Shown here one piece after another: positions 60,320 to 64,000 of a DNA stretch of 64,000 bases. The notes under the pieces are model-generated. The model ran no database searches. It was not told the DNA's origin and worked only from the letters and a program-made list of their open reading frames with translations. The stretch's first letter is position 1; every line of letters starts with the position of its first letter. The position numbers and the translations under genes are program-made. This DNA is from Stictocephala bisonia. Its lineage: Eukaryota > Arthropoda > Insecta > Hemiptera > Membracidae. Location: positions 434,001-498,000 of the forward strand of contig JAQJVL010000247.1 in assembly GCA_035578905.1 (NCBI GenBank), in the 5' to 3' direction.

Positions 60320-60792
60320 CAGAGTAGACTTCCTTAACAGGCCAGCTCGAGACTGGAGGCTCAACCGGATAATGACTTGACCGGTTAAGCGGAGGTGCTC
60401 AAAACCTCCTTATATTACTGTTTATCACAGTAATTAATTAATTTATTTATTAGGATACCTACTGTTCCCACCAAATGAAGTATATTTACAAAATACATAA
60501 TTAATAGCAAAGGCACGTGATTTAAAAGAAGATAACCTACAACTATAGATTAGTTAAGGTCACCACACCACGGGAGCTCTTGACAGACAAGTAAAAATAA
60601 TTATAATTCTTTATTAAAAATAAACACGTTGTGGCAGTTTTTTATGGATCATGGACATCACCGACGTCCATTTCTGGTTAAAATGATGTCTCATCGATAA
60701 ACGGCCGTTTAAAAAAAGTCACTGTCATTCGAAAAGATGCCGGTTAAAGCGATGGCCGGTTGAAAGGTGGCCGGTTGAGAGGGATTTTACTG
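60320..60792. mobile_element. pogo/Tigger-like non-autonomous element
   Basis: The left end CAGAGTAGACTTCCTTAACA and the right end (reverse complement CAGTAAAATCCCTCTCAACC) are diverged inverted repeats in the style of pogo/Tigger termini, followed by GGCC-rich subterminal motifs. TA dinucleotides flank both ends (60318-60319 and 60793-60794), matching the TA target of the Tc1/mariner/pogo group. No transposase ORF remains in 473 bp. Confidence 0.65.
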
Positions 60793-60794
60793 TA

Positions 60795-61434
60795 TACCAA
60801 TAATTTAATCCACGTTATTTATTTTACTATTGTATTTTTACAAATATTTTTAAATTAAGGATATTTTCTCTCTGTTTTTTTGTACATCTTGGGTTTTTAC
60901 TATTATTTATATTAAATTAGATTAGATTCAAGAGATGTAATATTAAAATATACTTTCCATATAATACATGAAATATAATAAAGAAACATTGTTGTGTATT
61001 ATATAGATTTACTTCCTGTAGTCATATATTTTTTACTTTTACCAAACTGCGGAAATATTTATTTTATATATTGTTTATTTTACAAACACACTTTATGTAA
61101 CTCCATAACGAACAGACGGACGAACACGATTTACATTTATATTGTACATTTATTTATACATTTATACTAGTCAAGGTTGTGGTTGAACACCAGTATGGGC
61201 AAGGAGGACACTGTAGTGCCTTCCTAAACCACGACATTTTTGGAAATAAAATGTATAACATTGTAAATATGTATGTAGTGTCTATAACATGGACATCATC
61301 GACAAGTTACATCAAACTGGTAAGGCCAAATTGTAAAATAAAATATATGAATTATTAAACAAAATAATAATAAAACTAATTAATTTCATTTATATATTAT
61401 ACATATTAAGATATTATTTAGGTGGTCGTGTCGT
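60795..61434. other. AT-rich DNA; possible LINE 3' end near 61190-61260
   Basis: GGACACTGTAGTGCC followed by GGAAATAAAATG resembles a LINE 3' UTR with a polyadenylation signal. No ORF is attached and no second copy is present. Confidence 0.25.
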
Positions 61435-61880
61435 CACTGGTGGTTTAGTAGTGTAACCCAGCTACTTGGGGAAAAAGTGCTTTAGATATTGTAGAAAATA
61501 GGTTCTAGTCCTCTTAATACCGACATGGCGTCCGCTCAATGATTACAATCGACGTGAACACTACTAGAGAACTACCCAGTACGGAGTGTCCATGTTTGGT
61601 GATAGTCAAAGTTCAGATGTTGTGTAAGGAAGAGAACTGAGGGCCAGGTTAGTATGTTAGCTGAAAATCAAACCAATACTTCTTGGTTCGGAATCCACGT
61701 AAAGCTGCATGTCCCTTAGTGGACCTGAATATTGGGCTATTAATGAATAGATCTTGCTGAGGAACAGTCGACCTTAGTTAGTAACAATGACTACACTCGT
61801 TCATCTACATTCATCACACTCATTTGCCCCTCATATTTTCCCATATATCTACGATCAGCTTCTTATTGATAAATAAATTA
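61435..61880 (+). mobile_element. SINE-like repeat family D, copy 2
   Basis: Full-length partner of 20219-20670 on the same strand. It starts CACTGGTGGTTTAGTAGTG and ends with GATAAATAAATTA. The B-box-like GGTTCGGAATCC is kept, while the weak A box is more diverged. Confidence 0.85.
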
Positions 61881-61959
61881 TTTTTTCCTTGTTATTCTTC
61901 GTCTGGCAAGCCATGTTCTATATTTTGGTTATACATCGTAACATAATGAACTACCCCGC

Positions 61960-62020
61960 CTAGTTCAGTGAAGCCTACGTTTCGCTCTTTGAGCCTAATT
62001 AGGTTACCCTCATCAGTGTC
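61960..62020 (-). ncRNA. hammerhead-core-like remnant
   Basis: On the minus strand CTGATGAG (62009-62016) is followed by GGCTCAAAGAGC and CGAAAC (61979-61984). These are the two invariant cores of a hammerhead, with a GCTC/GAGC stem between them. About 13 extra nt (GTAACCTAATTAG) sit between the first core and the stem, so this copy is probably not catalytic. Such cores occur in Penelope-like elements, retrozymes and related repeats. Confidence 0.35.
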
Positions 62021-62060
62021 AAAGTTGATGTGGGACTTTATTGTTACGTGTGGCTTTCTC

Positions 62061-64000
62061 GGTTAACATTTGTATATAATTTCCTAAGTATGCAAGTGAA
62101 CGTTTACCAGTGCATTTAATTAATCTAATTAATTAACGGTAATAATGCTCTTTCTTACCAAATATAAAAATACAATTTATTGTTAAAAAAGTGGTGAAAC
62201 ATGAGTTGTTATCTCTTGAACGAAGCGGTTGAATTGTATCAAAATCATTTTCAACCGCGGAAATGTCGTGTTTTACAAACAAATTAAAAAATATTGTTTT
62301 TATCTGATTAAAAAATTTGTTATTTTCATATTTTTTTCGTTTTACATGTTTTTTTTTTTTTATGATGAACACGAATATATAATTGCTTTTTCAATATTTT
62401 ATTTTGTCGGCTCAAAAAATATTCTTTTCACTACCCTAACAAAATATAACCTGACTTATCGTAATTGTATATTTATTCAACAAAAATTCGTAATTTGTGT
62501 TTAATTCAGGTGCCCGACCTCTTTATACGACTGGTTTTTGTAGTTAATAGTTAGTGCTTATAATGATCACGATTCGCCGTGAAAGTAGTTTTTCCACTAC
62601 ATCTTGATAAATACTTGTTATAAACCAAAATAGTTTTCAAATTGCTATTCAACGCAAAAAACACCATAAATCAAATAAAAGAGACAGTTAAAATAACGTT
62701 TAAACTAACGGAAATATGTAATAAAAATACTAAATATGATCACATTATTTTTTTGAATTTTTCGCTAAACCGCGATTTTTGCAGAATAAAAGTATATTAT
62801 ATACAAATACAAATTTATGACTCATTTTAGGGAAAGTGTTCAAAATTCGTTAGGTGCCAAGAATCAGCTAGTCAATGTACTTTTAGTTCAACTACGGAAT
62901 ACACTCCAATGTATGCTGCACATATTCTTTTCTATACTTGCATTCATACATGTACTCACGTCTATATTTTAGGTCCAACATTTATGACCTGGGCATTTAA
63001 AAACCTAATATATTTAGCACTGATTTTATAATAATCAGTCCAATAGCTCTATAAATTGAATAAATTAGTAGCATTTTAGTAAAACCTAGATACTTAAATG
63101 TGTGCGCAGTATGGTTGACGTAGGTTTGTGAAGGACTAACATCTTACACAGTAGTCATTATACGAAAGCAGATATTAAGATACAAAAAGCCCAATTTAAT
63201 TTGAAAATCAGCCGATATAATTGAATGAATAATTTATGAGATTGGGGATTGAATAGATTACTTTAAAAGAAATATTTTTAGCTTCGTCCTTTGCCAAATA
63301 TGGATACATTTGAATAACTTTAGGTATTTTATTTTTACTTGTTTTTGCCTCGACCTGTTGACTATTTCTGTTTAGTACTTATTAATGGTATGTATTGATA
63401 ACTTTGCATTTATTTACATACATTCTGTGTTTAAAATTTCATAATGTACCAATTTCATTAAGTAGAATGTTATATGTGATGTTCGACCCTGAAAATATGT
63501 TACTTTTAAAGTGCCCAAATGAAAATTCACCTGGAAGCCGGAATATTAAATCACCCTTTTTAGAACTATCCATCAAAATTAGGTTTATATCCATCGACAA
63601 TTGCTGTAACTTTTCATATTAATGCTTACATATTATATTGCTTATCTGTATTAAGAGTTTTAACGATTCTTTTCGTAATAATAAATTAAGTTTGTTATGT
63701 AATATTTTTTGTTACTACACAATCACAAGTTATGTGAGAATGTAAGTTCAGAATTGTACATGTAATATTTATGTATTATTGTTATATGCATGTAATATAT
63801 AACATTCATTATTTATGTATTCGTTTCAAAGACGTACTTCATATATGTAAAGGCTTAAATAGAATAAGGGATCAATGGTTATAAACAAATGTAGTTTTGT
63901 TTAAAAATGCCTATTAAAAAATATATAATTGAAAGTGGAAAGACAATAAAAGTATCAGTAACTTTTTAAAACTATTTCACTATAACTGCGATGGAACAAG
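62061..64000. other. AT-rich DNA, nothing recognised
   Basis: Short ORFs of up to 91 codons only, with no family resemblance and heavy overlap on opposite strands. Confidence 0.4.

Overview
The window looks like AT-rich intergenic or deep-intronic DNA from an insect. It holds an interstitial (TTAGG)n tract plus several degenerate AACCT/TTAGG-type pentamer arrays, which match the canonical arthropod telomere repeat. The recognisable genes are all non-LTR retrotransposon genes with animal-type motifs. I found no convincing host protein-coding gene, no intact tRNA and no rRNA. A large, repeat-rich insect genome fits, but I cannot name the species from sequence alone.

Layout. 1-1330: AT-rich, with one copy of a dispersed repeat and a small GC-richer island. 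1380-1960: a G/C-skewed minisatellite that switches strand at 1715. 1849-16660: three near-identical tandem copies of a 4.9 kb unit (4956, 4936 and 4920 bp), each carrying a (TA)n run, a 30-bp and an 18-bp minisatellite and a perfect hairpin. 17769-19795: a 5'-truncated non-LTR retrotransposon on the minus strand. 20219-20670: a SINE-like repeat with further copies at 46795-47025 and 61435-61880. 20962-26950: a nearly full-length non-LTR retrotransposon on the minus strand, the most interesting object here. 27000-34500: tRNA-like SINE pieces, a decayed Jockey/I-like LINE and a 615-bp foldback element with 157-bp terminal inverted repeats. 34500-42870: mostly featureless AT-rich DNA with a candidate regulatory island (36740-37020) and a telomere-like pentamer array (40400-40762). 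42871-44015: a nested stack in which a tRNA-Leu-derived SINE is split by a hAT-like element, itself split by a TIR element that carries the (TTAGG)n tract. 45734-47025: a palindromic tRNA-like foldback, a long AT microsatellite, an intact tRNA-Leu SINE and a SINE-like copy. 49133-49715: a 20-bp satellite array. 49868-52125: another 5'-truncated LINE, on the plus strand. 52252-52520: a 52-bp tandem repeat. 55398-58312: about 51 copies of a 57-bp repeat whose unit looks like a complete 3' splice site. 59199: a candidate recursive splice site. 60320-60792: a pogo/Tigger-like element. 61960-62020: a hammerhead-core-like motif.

How the retrotransposon at 20962-26950 appears to work. ORF1 (943 codons) joins a coiled coil, a Ulp1/SENP-like cysteine protease, an SGNH hydrolase and a TARG1/OARD1-like macrodomain. 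ORF2 carries an APE-type endonuclease and a reverse transcriptase. ORF2 has no usable ATG ahead of its first endonuclease motif, but it lies in the -1 frame relative to ORF1. A classic T TTT TTA slippery heptamer sits two codons before the ORF1 stop and is followed by a 6-nt spacer and a short hairpin. I infer that ORF2 is made as an ORF1-ORF2 fusion by -1 ribosomal frameshifting. This copy has one apparent lesion, a homopolymer frameshift near the end of ORF2.
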